This document shows positions 22,201 to 33,445 of a DNA stretch of 64,000 nt, in pieces. The translations under genes and the position numbers were made by a program. Numbering within the stretch: the first letter of the stretch is position 1; every line of letters begins with the position of its first letter. The notes beneath the pieces were generated by a model that searched no databases, was not told the DNA's origin, and was given only the letters and a program-made list of their open reading frames with translations. The DNA comes from Nymphaea colorata (taxonomy: Eukaryota > Streptophyta > Magnoliopsida > Nymphaeales > Nymphaeaceae), in the NCBI RefSeq assembly GCF_008831285.2, contig NC_045144.1:8781886-8845885 (forward strand), read 5' to 3'.

Positions 22201-24061
22201 AAAAAATTATTGTTCTAAATTTAAAATGAGAGATGTCATAGAGAATCAAGATATCATATCATTACAATGGAACTTTTGATCCAAAGTGCAAGGTCAGAAA
22301 TCAAGTAGGTTCTAATCTTGTACCCATGACTGGATCTTTCAAGATCAAAATTCTAAAAAGGATAGATCCAAGTATGATGATTTCCATGGTTTGAAATCTT
22401 GTATTGGGTCTGATTTTGTGCGAACTGATATAAGTCGTACGATCAAATACTCATTTGCTTTCAAATTCAATCCAAGGTTTCAAACGTAAGATGTAGGATC
22501 TCAAATCCAAAATCCAAGATCCAAAATCTAGTGTTTGAAATCTGAAATCCATAATATGAGGTTTGTGATTCAAGACTGGTATGTAAATTCTGATCCAAAA
22601 TCTAAAATCCAAAGTACAAGACCATAATCCAAGATTCACAATTCAATATTTGAGATCTAAGGTCGTGGATTTTTCTTTTTGAAAATTTGCTAGACTACAC
22701 CGACTCCCATGCACAGGGTCTCATGCTCCTCCATGGACATGGCAAAGAGAGAAAGGAGTGGTGGCAGACCTAACAAATGCCCCGTAGGAGGGGGGGCGCA
22801 TCCACCTAGATTGGTATTCTGAGGTCAAAATGCAATTGCCATGAAGGGAAGTAGGACTCAACTTTGACATAAAAATGTTGGGTTCCACCTTTGTTATACT
22901 TGTACTTAGGCCAATAAATATTACTATTTTCCTGGCAAAATGGGCCTATTTTGGTATGCAACTATGTGAAAACAAGCAATGCTTTAGTCAATGGTTTAAA
23001 TTTTTCGTAGTCTTATTGTCGATCTCTTGACATCAATCAACTTATTGCTTTGCTAGGGAACAGAGCTCCATAGCTTCTTCTTTATAGCTGTTGGATGCAC
23101 AAGAAAACGTCGAGAATGTGGAAAAAATGGACAAAGAAACCCAAAGGTGATGAATAGCATGGACCTGAACGTGGCTCGATCTGCGCTAGGAGGGTTCATG
23201 CTGCATACATGGTCTGGATCTGGGTTAGGTTCAATTCGTTTTTTTTTTTCCTAAAAGACCTGGTTCATACCTAGGCTGGGGGCAACCTGTGCTTTTAATG
23301 TGAAATTGGTGTAAGCTGAGCTCAGGCCTGCCAGATCCATGCAATTTATATGAAAAGCTGACTTAGGTTCATGTGGTTTATAAGCCAGGTTTTATGAAAA
23401 ATACGTACATGGGGTAATTACAAAATACCATTGGGTATTATTTCAAGCTGAAATGAGTTCAAATGAGGGGATTGACTTGATTTGAGGTACTAGGAACTAA
23501 TGAAAATCATAAATCAAGATATATGTAACCCAAATCCTATGTTTATGAAAAAGAAAAGAAGAAAAGAAAATATGACTCAAAATAGAAATGACCATTATGG
23601 CCCTATGTGTAATTTGAGAGTTCTGGATGAATTTACTTGATCCTACTAAACCAACTTATGGCTAGGCTCCTAAATAGGCTATGGTTGTGATGGAAAGTTA
23701 GGACAACCAAGGTATTTTCTATGACTATTGTTTTTAAAATATTTTAGCTATGCTAAGATTGAGGTTTGAAATAGGATTGTCCATGTCGAACATGTGTTTG
23801 TTTGTTGGCTCTATCGCTATGGTCAAAGGCTTTCCTGGAAAGAAGCATATCTCTATCTCCATGGCTGAGTGGAGCTATTCATAATAGGTTTAAGAACAAC
23901 GACGATGTGATATGGATAGAAGACCCAAACGAATGCATATTTGCATCCTCTTACTTGAATAGGAGCATTGATTGGTTTGGCAGGCTGAACCGCTGCCTCT
24001 ATGTATGGATCCATGGCACTAAAAGGCAGGGGCGGAGCCAAAAACAATTTGTCAAAAGGCA
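19209..24061. other. Intergenic, degenerate short repeats
   Basis: No supported gene. A (TA)n tract lies at 20,224-20,247. Around 21,430-21,710 the word TTTGGATCCAAA and variants recur every 40-60 bp, and around 22,440-22,640 AATCCAA/AATCTAA words recur; both look like decayed low-order repeats. The pre-insertion DNA just left of the next gypsy element (24,027-24,060) begins with AGGGGCGGAGCCA, a word common at plant MITE ends, but no matching end was found. Confidence 0.45.
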
Positions 24062-24066
24062 CTCAT

Positions 24067-24448
24067 TGTTTCCCTGCGTCTAGAGTCTGTACCGTCATTT
24101 GCTTTTGCTGTATTTGCCTTGCTTATGTTGACTCTTGGTGTAAGCTAGTTTGTTCACCTGTGTCGGAGTACCCTCCCAAAACGGCCCAAGTGTAACATTG
24201 GGATTCTTTGTTTTGGATGGTCGGCATCGGGAATTCTATAAGTGGTTTCGGCCATCCTGTGTAAGTAAAGTTAAAAGATTACTTGCTTCCCTCGTGATGT
24301 ACTCATCTTCTTCAAGTGAATATATTGCGAGTTTTCTTTCTACACTCTTTGTGCAATTTGTGTTCTTTGTTTTCGAGAAAGCGTTCAAGTGATCTGCGCT
24401 AGCGAGAGTTTGCCGCGCCGCGCGGTCTGGAGTTGTCGGCCCATGACA
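24067..24448 (+). repeat. 5' LTR of the second gypsy element
   Basis: Runs TGTTTCCC...CATGACA. Compared with the 3' LTR it lacks about 32 bp near 24,390-24,400 and has scattered substitutions. Confidence 0.9.
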
Positions 24449-24450
24449 AC

Positions 24451-24463
24451 TAGTATCAGAGCC
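24451..24463 (+). other. Primer binding site, tRNA-iMet type with one mismatch
   Basis: TAGTATCAGAGCC starts two bases after the 5' LTR. It differs from the iMet complement by one G-to-A change. Confidence 0.8.
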
Positions 24464-24544
24464 CAGACTCTATTCAATCTGGGGAAGCGATCGGAGAGTC
24501 GGTGTAGAGCGTCGCGCCGACTTACTACTGTTGAGGAGAACGCC

Positions 24545-27500
24545 ATGACATCACAATACAATCTACGAGGTGCCAAAGGCAAGGAGCCAGCCCGTCCAGA
24601 GAAGGCGAGCCCGGCCCATGAGCAGGGAAACCTGGAAGAGACGGTGAATAGGTTGGTCGCAGATGTGGCCACCCATGAGGAAGCCCTCGGCTTTGCTACC
24701 GAGACCTTTGAGGGATTCAAGGAGGAGATGAATTTTATGCGGCAACATATGGTTGAGTCAGTGGCCATGAACCGATCGCTCTCTGACTTGGTGAAGATCC
24801 TACATGACGAAGTTGCATGACTTCGGGCTTCAAATCAGAGATTGCTACGCACGAACTCATTTAGTAGTAGCCAAGAAAGGACCAGTAGGGTCGACGTTCA
24901 ACGTCCGGCAAAGTACAGTGGTAGCCGGGATGCGAGGGCGATCGACAACTTTCTGTTCCAAGTGGACTACTACCTGGACCTGCAGAACGTCGTAGAAGAA
25001 GATCTGAAGATCAAGACCACAGCAATGCTGTTAGAGCGGGATGCTTTGTCTTGGTGGAGGCGGAAAATGCTAGACATTGAGAATGGTGATTGCACGATTA
25101 CTACCTTCGACGACTTCCGCAAATAGTTGAAGGGGTACTTTATGCCCGTCGATGCCGAAAGACATGCTTATAGGTTAGTTGCAAACCTTAAGCAGACTGG
25201 TGCCTTGAGGGATTACATCCGGGCATATCAAAAGGTCATGTTGGATGTGCCTATGATGCCAGAAAAAGTCAAACTTCACTGGTTCATCATAGGGCTCCAA
25301 TCTTGGGCCCAGACCGACGTGGAGAGATCGAACTCAGAGACCTTGGAGCAAGCATATGTGGCAGCCGAGCGTTTAGCAGATACCCAACGCAAAAGCTATA
25401 CTGATACCTTCAAGGCTGTGAAGAAGTCCGACCACGACGGTAAGAGAGATGACTGGCGAGACCACAACAAAAATGAACCGGTGTTCCAGAAGCCAACCGA
25501 GGGAAAAACCTTCTTTCGCAAGGACTATACTGGGCCACCAAGGGAAGTGACTTGCTGGGTCTGCGGAGGTAAGCACCAAGCGCGCGTCTATCCGAAGAGG
25601 GTGAGACCTACCGGGCAGGCCAATGCTGCAAGGGCCACTGAAGACGAGACCGAGGAAGGTCCGACACGAATGGGTGCCGCTCAGATGATTAATGTTGTAC
25701 AAAGCCGCGTAGCGTCTATCAGTTTGGTGAACAAGGAGCTGATTTACATAGGTGTCACTCTGAATGGAACGTCTACTGTTGCAATGGTAGACTCCAGGGC
25801 TACACATAACTTCGTCTCGAAAGAGGAAGCGGAGCGAGTGGGATTGAAGCCTGTGCCGCAGCAGAGGACCCTTAAAATGGTGAACTCTGAAGCCAGGCCC
25901 ATCCTGGGAGAAGCGAAGGGTGTAACGGTTCAGATTCAAGGCTGGACAGGAGTCACTAACTTCTCTGTAGTACCTCTGAATGATTTCAAGGTGATTTTGA
26001 GGATGGAGTTTCTTCGAGGCCAGAATGTAATGATGTTGCCAAAAACCAACACATTGATGTTGATGGGTGCGGATCAGTCCCACACAGTGCACTGCCACTC
26101 TCTCAGAAACAGGTCTCAGTCGATGTTGTCGGCCATGCAACTGAAGAAGGGCGTGCGTCATGGGGAACAAACATTCCTCGTGGCCGTACGTCTAGAAGAA
26201 GATGACCCTCAGCCGAGAGTCATTCCGCCAGGACTAGCCCCAGTCCTCAAGCAGTTCGAGAAAGTGATGCCCCCCGAGCTGCCCAAGTGCCTACCCCCGA
26301 GGCGTGAAGTTGATCACGAGATTGACTTGGTTCCCCGGAGCCAAGCCACCAGCTATGGTCCCCTACATAATGGGACCGGCCGAATTGAAGGAGCTGCGAA
26401 GGCAGCTTGATGACATGCTTGAGTTAGGGATCATCCGCCCCTCTAAGGCACCATTCGGGGCTCCTGTATTGTTCCAAACGAAACACGATGGCTCTAAGCG
26501 ACTCTGTGTGGATTACCGTGCCTTGAACAAGGTGACGGTGAAGAACAAGTATCCATTGCCTCTCATTGCACACTTGTTCGATCAATTGGGCAAGGCGAGG
26601 ATCTTCTCTAAGTTGAACCTTCGTTCTGGCTACTGGCAGGTCAGGATTGTGGAAGGTGATGAACCAAAGACCACTTGTGTCACCCGCTATAGAGCATATG
26701 AGTTCCTAGTCATGCCATTCGGGTTGACGAATGCCCCTGCAACTTTCTCGACTCTAATGAACAATATATTCTACCCCTACCTTGACAAGTTTGTGGTGGT
26801 CTATCTTGATGACATTGTGGTCTTTAGCAGCGACCTTGAGGAGCACGTTAGTCACTTGAAGACGGTGTTCCAAGTACTTAAAGAAAATGATCTCTTCGTG
26901 AAGAAGGAGAAGTGTCTCTTTGGACAGCGAGAGATCAGTTTCCTCGGCCACATTGTAGGGAATGGCTAGCTGCGAATGGATCCAGAGAAAGTGAAGACTG
27001 TTCAAGAATGGAAGCCGCCCTCGAATGTGCCTGAATTGCGGTCCTTTCTTGGGTTAGCTAACTACTATCGGCGGTTCATCATGGAGTACTCATTGATAGC
27101 GGCGCCCCTCACTGACCTACTTAAGAAGAATAGATTCTGGATTTGGACTCAGTCCACCCAGGATGCCCTTGAAGACCTCAAGCGTGCCTTTGTACAAGAG
27201 CCCGTCCTCAGGTTGCCAGATCACTCCAAGCCTTTTGAAGTACACACAGACGCATCAGATTTTGCCATTGGTGGGATATTAATGTATGACGATCATCTGA
27301 TTGCCTATGAGAGTCAGAGGTTGAAGGACCCTGAAAAGCGATACACGGTGCATGAACGAGAGATGACCACCATTACGCATTGCTTGCGCATATGGAGGCA
27401 CTACCTACTGGGGGCAGAGTTCGTCGTTAAGACGGACAATGTGGCCACGAGTTACTTCAAGACTCAGAAGAAGTTGACTCCGAAGCAGGCTCGTTGGCAG

Positions 27501-29105
27501 GAATTCTTGGCAGAGTTTGATTTCACTCTGGAGTACAAGGTTGGAAAGACCAACGTGGTAGCGGATGCTTTGAGTAGAAATGCAGAACTTGCAGCCTCTC
27601 GGGCGGGGACCTTCGAAGCACAGTTGGAGGGTGCGCTCCTCGAGCGGGTTCGTGAAGGGATGCGGCAAGACTCAGCGGCCCAACACTTGGTTGCCTTGGC
27701 CGAAGCGGGGAAGACTCGAAGATTCTGGCTACGAGATGGGTTGCTACTCACCAAGGGCGGACGTATTTTCGTGCCGAAGTGGGGCAACCTCTGGCGGGAG
27801 TTGACAAGGGAGTGCCATGATACGCTTTGGGCTGGCCATCCAGGCCAGGAGTGGACTCTGGCCCTTCTTGAACGTGGTTATTACTGGCCCCAAATGCGCG
27901 ATGATGTGGAGGCATATGTAAAGACTTGCCTCATCTACCAGCAGGACAAAGAGACTAATCAGAAGCCTGCCGGCCTGCTTGAGCCTCTTCCTATTCCGGA
28001 ACGTCCGTGGGAAAGCATCTCCATGGACTTCATTGTGAGCTTACCCCGAGTTGATGGCTACAGCTCTATCTTTGTTGTTGTGTATAGGTTTTCCAAGTAT
28101 GCCACATTCATCCCAACTACAAAGGAGGGTCCAACAGAGAAGACGGTGGAGATGTTTGTGAAGAACATTGTTAAGCACTGGGGTGTGCCGAAGAGTATTG
28201 TGAGTGATCGCGATGCTCGCTTCACGGGCAAGTTTTAGCGTGAAGTGTTTCGGTTGTTAGGCTCCGACTTATTGTTTTCCACAAGCTTCCACCCTCAGAC
28301 TGATAATCAGACCAAATGCATCAATGCCTTGTTGGAACAGTACCTACGTCAGTTTGTCAGCGCCAACCAGAAGAACTGGGTAAAGCTGCTCGATGTGGCC
28401 CAATTCTGTTACAACTTGCAAAAGAGCGAGTCTTCAGGCCATAGCCCCTTCGAAGTAGCCACAGGACAGCAACCATTGATGCCTCACACTGTTGCTGCCC
28501 AAGAGAAAGGAAGGCCCAGCTTCGCCTACCAGTTTGTCAGAGACTGGCAGGAACAGACGGAAATATCGAAGGCGTTCTTGCACAAGGCCGCCAAGAAAAT
28601 GAATAAATGGGCGAACAAGAATCGGAGACCTGCTGAGTTTCGAGTGGGATACCAAGTTCTTGTCAAGCTTTACCCAGACCGCTTGGGCATCTTCCGTGGG
28701 CGACACCGAGCGTTGATCAGAAAGTATGAAGGGCCATTCACTGTGGTCAAAAGAATTGGGAAGCTGGCATATAAGTTAGATCTGCCGCCAGACTTTAAGG
28801 TGCATTCAGTGTTTCACGTCTGCATGCTCAAGCCCTTCTATGCCGATATTGAAGACCCAGAGAGAAGCCAGCCCCGGAGAGAATCGATTTCGCAGCGTGC
28901 TCCCTCTACCCGGCGTGCCAGTGATCGTCAGTTGGACCAAATCCTTCGACACAAAGTGAACTATCTTGGTGAACCGAAGCGATACTTGGTCAAGTGGGTA
29001 GATGATGATCAGCCAACATGGGAGTATGCCTTCCACTTCAAGCAAAGTCATCCAGAAGAAGTCCAGACCTACCATGAAGCTGTTGGCGCCGAGGCCGGCG
29101 CTTGA
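24545..29105 (+). pseudogene. Gag-Pol polyprotein with chromodomain, inactivated
   Basis: Starts at the ATG at 24,545. Stops lie at 24,818, 25,124, 26,967 and 28,236, and one extra C near 26,335 shifts the frame. Domains: gag (about 24,900-25,400), zinc knuckle that has lost its third cysteine (CWVCGG...YPKR, about 25,553-25,600), protease with DSR instead of DSG (25,790), reverse transcriptase with YLDD near 26,800, RNase H (about 27,240-27,570), integrase and a C-terminal chromodomain (about 28,920-29,070). The integrase zinc domain has CLIY where CLIC is expected (about 27,936), and the region of the catalytic Glu reads QTKC (28,314). Missense hits at key residues on top of the stops show long decay. 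Confidence 0.92.
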
Positions 29106-29108
29106 TTT

Positions 29109-29121
29109 GGAGGGGGGAGTC
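29109..29121 (+). other. Polypurine tract
   Basis: GGAGGGGGGAGTC lies directly before the 3' LTR, right after the gag-pol stop. Confidence 0.8.
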
Positions 29122-29535
29122 TGTTTCCCTATGTCTAGAGTCTGTACAGTCCTTTGCTTTTGTTGTATTTACTTTGCTTATGTTGAGTCTTGGTGTAAGC
29201 TAGTTTGTTCACATGTGTCGGAGTACCCTCCCAAAACGGCCCAAGTGTAATATTGGGATTCCTTGTTTTGGATGGTCGGCATCGGGAATTCTGTAAGTGG
29301 TTTCGGCCATCCTATGTAAGTAAAGTTAAAAGCTTACTTGCTTCCCTCGTCATGTACTCATCTTCTTCAAGTGAATATATTGCGAGTTTTCTTTCCACAC
29401 TCTTTGTGCAATTTGTTTTCTTTGTTTTCAAGAAAGCGTTCAAGTGAACTGCGCCCACTTGAACGAGGCGAAGGCTTGCGGCTTACTGGCGAAAGTTTGC
29501 CACGCCGCGCGGTCCGAAGTTGTCTGCCCGTGACA
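29122..29535 (+). repeat. 3' LTR of the second gypsy element
   Basis: 414 bp, TGTTTCCC...CGTGACA, followed by the duplicated CTCAT. Confidence 0.9.
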
Positions 29536-29648
29536 CTCATTCGAAAAAAACTCAGACATCACAAAATGATCAAAGGGCACTAGACAAATAATTAAGGGGC
29601 AGGAAGCATAAACATAAACAAATTTGGGATTGTATTAAGAGTTGAGAC

Positions 29649-30020
29649 TAAGGCTGGGCGTCGGGCCGGGCCGCCGCCGGCCCGGTATGGGCTGGGTTTG
29701 GGCCGGGACAATCCCGGCCCGGGCTGGTCCTGGGCCCGACAGCCAGGCCCGGGTCGGCCCGGCCTGGCCCGATAAGATAAAAAAAATATTTTTTTAAATT
29801 TTTTGTTTTAATAATATTTTTTTATTTAATAAATACATTTTATATTAAAAATGTTATTTTATAATTTAAAAATATTTTTTAATTTAAATGGGCCGGGCCG
29901 GGCCCGAAACGAAACCCGGACCAGGCTGGCCGGCCCGACGGACTGGCTGGCCCGCCGGCCCGGCCCGGCCCGACGGACTGGCTGGCCCGCCGGCCCGGCC
30001 CGGCCCGATACCCACTCTTA
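29649..30020. mobile_element. hAT-type MITE, 372 bp
   Basis: Begins TAAGGCTGGGCGTCGGGCC and ends in the inverse of TAAGAGTGGGTATCGGGCC. The 8-bp duplication GTTGAGAC is perfect (29,641-29,648 and 30,021-30,028). Very GC-rich arms (GGCCCGGCC repeats) flank an AT-rich core. The termini match the full hAT element at 32,537. Confidence 0.88.
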
Positions 30021-30028
30021 GTTGAGAC

Positions 30029-31177
30029 GATAAAGGAAAGGCCAATTTTTTTGACACAACAAACTTTTGCAAGGCTTGATTTCCAAAAGCAAACCATCAG
30101 CCTTTTTCTCATAGATTTGTGTGGCACCAACGATTTGATATCCAAACGACCTACGTGCAAGCAATGTCTAGGGTGGCGTTTAAACATAGTGACATTGAAT
30201 TTAGCCTCGTTTACTTGAAGAACTGAAGTGTGTCGGAATGCCCTTGTGAGAATCCAAGTGTGGTATTTCTGGACCAAGCGACATGGCAAAAGGTAAAGAA
30301 ATCATTTGCTTGTTCAAGCCAACCAGGTCGTGCAAGACTAAGCGACCCCAAACGCACTTGTAAGATATTTTATTAGCAAGAGTTAGCGCCCCAAATTTTC
30401 CACTTTCCCCGTTTAATAGGATTTCACTTGTCTTGCAACCATTCTAGACCAGCTGCTTTGCAAGTCATTTTCTACCGGTTTTGAATCCATTTCAGCCCTT
30501 TACCTAGAATTATCCTTAACCTTCAGATATTTTACTAACAAGCGTCAGCATCCCAAATTTTTCACTTTGTTATCTGGTTCCGTCATCCCATCGCAACTCC
30601 CAATAATCACCGGTCAATAACATTCTAGGGGTGGGTGTATTGACGGTCTTTTCTACTAGGGTGATATATTTGTTTCTATTTTTAAAAGTCATATGAAATA
30701 TGCTAAATCATTTTTAAATTCATAAAATTTTTAAGAAAATTGGCCGGTAGATCTGGGGCTTTTATTTATTTTCTTTCCTTTTCCTTTCATTCAGAGTTTT
30801 GTTTGTACAGGTATATACACTAAGTGAGAAAGAGAGGTGGGGGCATGGAATGAGAGGGGGCTATAAGTGCATAAAAATTGTGCACCACCTTCTGTAATGA
30901 CCACAGTATTTTTGCTGATTTTTTTTTTCCTTTTTTCATAACGACAAAGAAGCATTCACATAGAATGCTATTGATGGAGACGTGAGCAGTGAAGCTCAGG
31001 AAGCCATCTCATCTAGTGTTCACCTAAGCATGACACAACAACAAGTCTGAAAAAATAAGAAGCCGAAGGCTTTGGTGAAATTAATCGTCAACATGTAGTA
31101 CGGGAGACCAACTGGAGTTAGAGGTTCAAATGTTAGGCAATTCTCAGAAATGTAATGAAAAGTTCATACTTTTCAAG
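30029..31177. other. Intergenic, nothing recognised
   Basis: No coding region, tRNA or clear repeat could be supported. Confidence 0.45.
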
Positions 31178-31580
31178 TAGTGCAGATATCTTCAAGTAGG
31201 TTCAAGTGTTAGGAACGTACTAACACTGTGAGCCTGCCAACCACGGCTGGACCAAGAGGCCAAACTGTCATATCCAGCCAGGAGGAGATCAGAGGGAGAA
31301 GAAAAGTGTTGACAATACAATACACCCATCAGGGCTATGGGAACAGTTGGTTCATGGTCTAGAGCACCCACTATGAGGATGACCTTCAATCACTTTCAGT
31401 TTTATGGTGTCTCTCTCTTGAGTTAAAAATTTCCATGTCATCCGCCATTTCACATGATCAGCGATCTTTATCATTTGACCATATATGCCTCCCTGATCTT
31501 GCTTGACTGATAACGGTGTTATGTTAAAGAGACGGGGAACATGTCAAGAACCAAATCAAGTGTATTGTGGTTTGAGTGAT
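31178..31580. repeat. Duplicated host block, copy A
   Basis: About 400 bp shared in the same orientation with 38,781-39,177, with scattered substitutions. The minus strand of both copies keeps a short open frame (MKVILI...), 65 codons here and 75 in copy B, containing GVLYCQHFSSPSDLLLAGYD in both. I do not recognise a protein family. Copy A continues undisturbed past 31,580; copy B is cut by viral DNA. Confidence 0.8.
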
Positions 31581-32528
31581 AGGTGCTTTATCATCCTCAT
31601 TCCACCCCTTCAATGTCAAACTCATGATTGACCGCCGATGTGGATCAAAATAGACCTGAGGGAGGTATCATCCAGTTTAATAAGCAGAATATCAAAATCT
31701 TCGAAAGAAAACAAGCACATATGACCTCTCAACATCCAACAAATGGACGGCATTCGCATTCAAAATTTTTATTTTTTTTGGTCAAAAAATATGTTATGTA
31801 GACATCCCATTCTTTTGCTTGACATAAGGAGCCAGATCAGATACGAAGGGTCCGGGGTTTGATTATGGTCTTTTGAAGGCAAGTAAAACTGGCGAATGAC
31901 TTCACCGATGGACGCAAACAAGCATAAAACGGAAAAACGCGCCGACTCGACGGCTTAGTATGATATCCTACACTTTCTACACAATAGAAAGGCGACGAAG
32001 AATGTTGAGAGAGTTCCGGAATCCTTAGAGCCACAGAGGGGTAGTTCCTCTTCGCTTGGCATCACTTCATTGGCGCTCACACCTGTCCAAATACAGAAGA
32101 CAAGAATCAAGATCTTGAAAACGGATTTCATTTTAAAAATAAGATTGAGAACCCTGGTTTGTAAGCCTAGTAACAACAGTATTTTCTTAAGCCATACCTG
32201 GTTTTTTTCATGTAGGCTTTCTGCTTTCCGTGTAGCAGACCAGACCGCTTCTCCTCCTTGGTGAGATCTGATCTTTGCTGCAGGCTTCTTCTCTGTGCTG
32301 CCTCAACAGGAGAAATGGAAAAGAAACAGAGATTCTTGAGATGCTTCTCGTGGGTGCCAAACAGAGCCGCTTCCCCTGTTCTCTTTTTCAGCCAGAGAGA
32401 AGGGGGGAAGAGAGGGAGAGCTTGCGCCATACAAATTTTGAAATCACTGAAAGGGGCGATAGGGATTTCCAACAGGAAAGGGAGGGACGTGCTGCGACGA
32501 TGCGATTTCTGAAAGGGGGCGAGAGGGG
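31581..32528. other. Intergenic, flank of the hAT element
   Basis: Unique-looking DNA without a confirmed gene. It holds the possible small secreted peptide frame on the minus strand described separately. Confidence 0.4.
31955..32131 (-). CDS. Possible 58-aa peptide with signal sequence
   Basis: Starts at the ATG at 32,131: MKSVFKILILVFCIWTGVSA, which looks like a signal peptide with a plausible cut after VSA. A 38-residue acidic then cysteine-containing tail follows. There is no family match that I recognise and no downstream exon could be fixed. It could be the first exon of a host gene split by the hAT insertion, or chance. Confidence 0.2.
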   Translation of the reverse strand: MKSVFKILILVFCIWTGVSANEVMPSEEELPLCGSKDSGTLSTFFVAFLLCRKCRISY

Positions 32529-32814
32529 ATTTTAGGTAAGGCTGGGCATCGGGCCGGGCCGGGCCGGGCTTACGTTATTACGGGCCTCGGGCTTCAGTTT
32601 ATGCCCGAGGCCCGGCCCGGCCCGATTGTTAACGGGCCGGGCGGGTTGGGCCGGGCTTTGAGACGGGCTCGAGATTAAAAAATTAAATCCAACACCAACG
32701 CTGCTCATTTGGTTAGCTTCAGCTGACCAATTCAATAAGCTGGAATGAGCAAGTTACAGAGCAAAAGACCAATTCAATAAGCTGGAATGAAACATGATAA
32801 TCACCCAACAATGA

Positions 32815-33018
32815 ACAAGCAGTAATAGAAGCATTCAACGAAGCATTCAACGGTTCAATGTGATTTAACAAGCAGTAATAGAAATAAAAAGCTTCAAATA
32901 TAAAAGCATTTAACGGTTCAATGTGATTTAACAAGCAGTAATAGAAAGCATTCAACGGTTCAATGTGATTTAACAAGCAGTAATAGAAGCATTCAACGGT
33001 TCAATGTGATTTAACAAT
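32815..33018. repeat. Tandem repeats in the hAT subterminal region, 43-45 bp units
   Basis: Four to five copies of a unit containing AAGCAGTAATAGAA, GCATTCAACGG and TTCAATGTGATTTAACA. Just before it, a 25-bp stretch with AATTCAATAAGCTGGAATGA occurs twice (32,726 and 32,766). Confidence 0.85.
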
Positions 33019-33023
33019 CAGTG

Positions 33024-33241
33024 GGCCTGCTTACATAAGTTTCACTAACAAATCTGAATAACCTTCTAAGTTGGAAGAACAAATGAAAATTACTTAATTA
33101 GTGGCCTGGTTACATATGTTTCAGTTTTCACTAACAAATCTGAATAACCCTCTAACTCTAAGGGGTCTATAGACAAATGAAAATCACTTAATCAGTAGCC
33201 TATTTACATGTTTCACTAACAAATCTGAATAACCCTCTATG
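33024..33241. repeat. Three diverged repeats of about 85 bp
   Basis: The core TTTCACTAACAAATCTGAAT recurs at about 33,039, 33,125 and 33,214, with similar flanks. It lies downstream of the transposase stop, inside the hAT element. Confidence 0.75.
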
Positions 33242-33445
33242 TCCACCATGATTGTAGTCCTGCTGCTCCTGCACTTGCAATGGCCCAATGACAAACTTGG
33301 ATTTCACCTACAAGAGCAACGGTAGGAAACAAAAAGTAAAAATTAATTCAATAAAACCTACACATATAAAAGGCTATGTTATATGGACATGCTAATTCGA
33401 AATATGAATGAAATGTTATAACATTTTACCACAACGAAATATGAA

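Larger units (their letters stand above)
24067..29535 (+). mobile_element. Ty3/gypsy chromovirus with short LTRs, complete with TSD
   Basis: This 5,469-bp element has a 382-bp 5' LTR and a 414-bp 3' LTR, both TG...CA, and a perfect 5-bp duplication CTCAT (24,062-24,066 and 29,536-29,540). It has an iMet-type primer site, a G-rich purine tract and a gag-pol frame ending in a chromodomain. Small LTRs and compact size set it apart from the Tekay-type element; a Reina, Galadriel or related clade is possible but not decided here. It is clearly dead. Confidence 0.92.

Noticed and set aside
23802-24083. 93-codon frame left of the second gypsy element
   Set aside because: No recognisable protein; runs into the LTR.
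24389-24544. Extension of the gag frame upstream of 24,545 into the LTR
   Set aside because: It covers the LTR end and primer site; the ATG at 24,545 after the primer site is the sensible start.
25373-26170. 265-codon minus-strand frame
   Set aside because: Antisense shadow of the gag-protease region of the second gypsy element.
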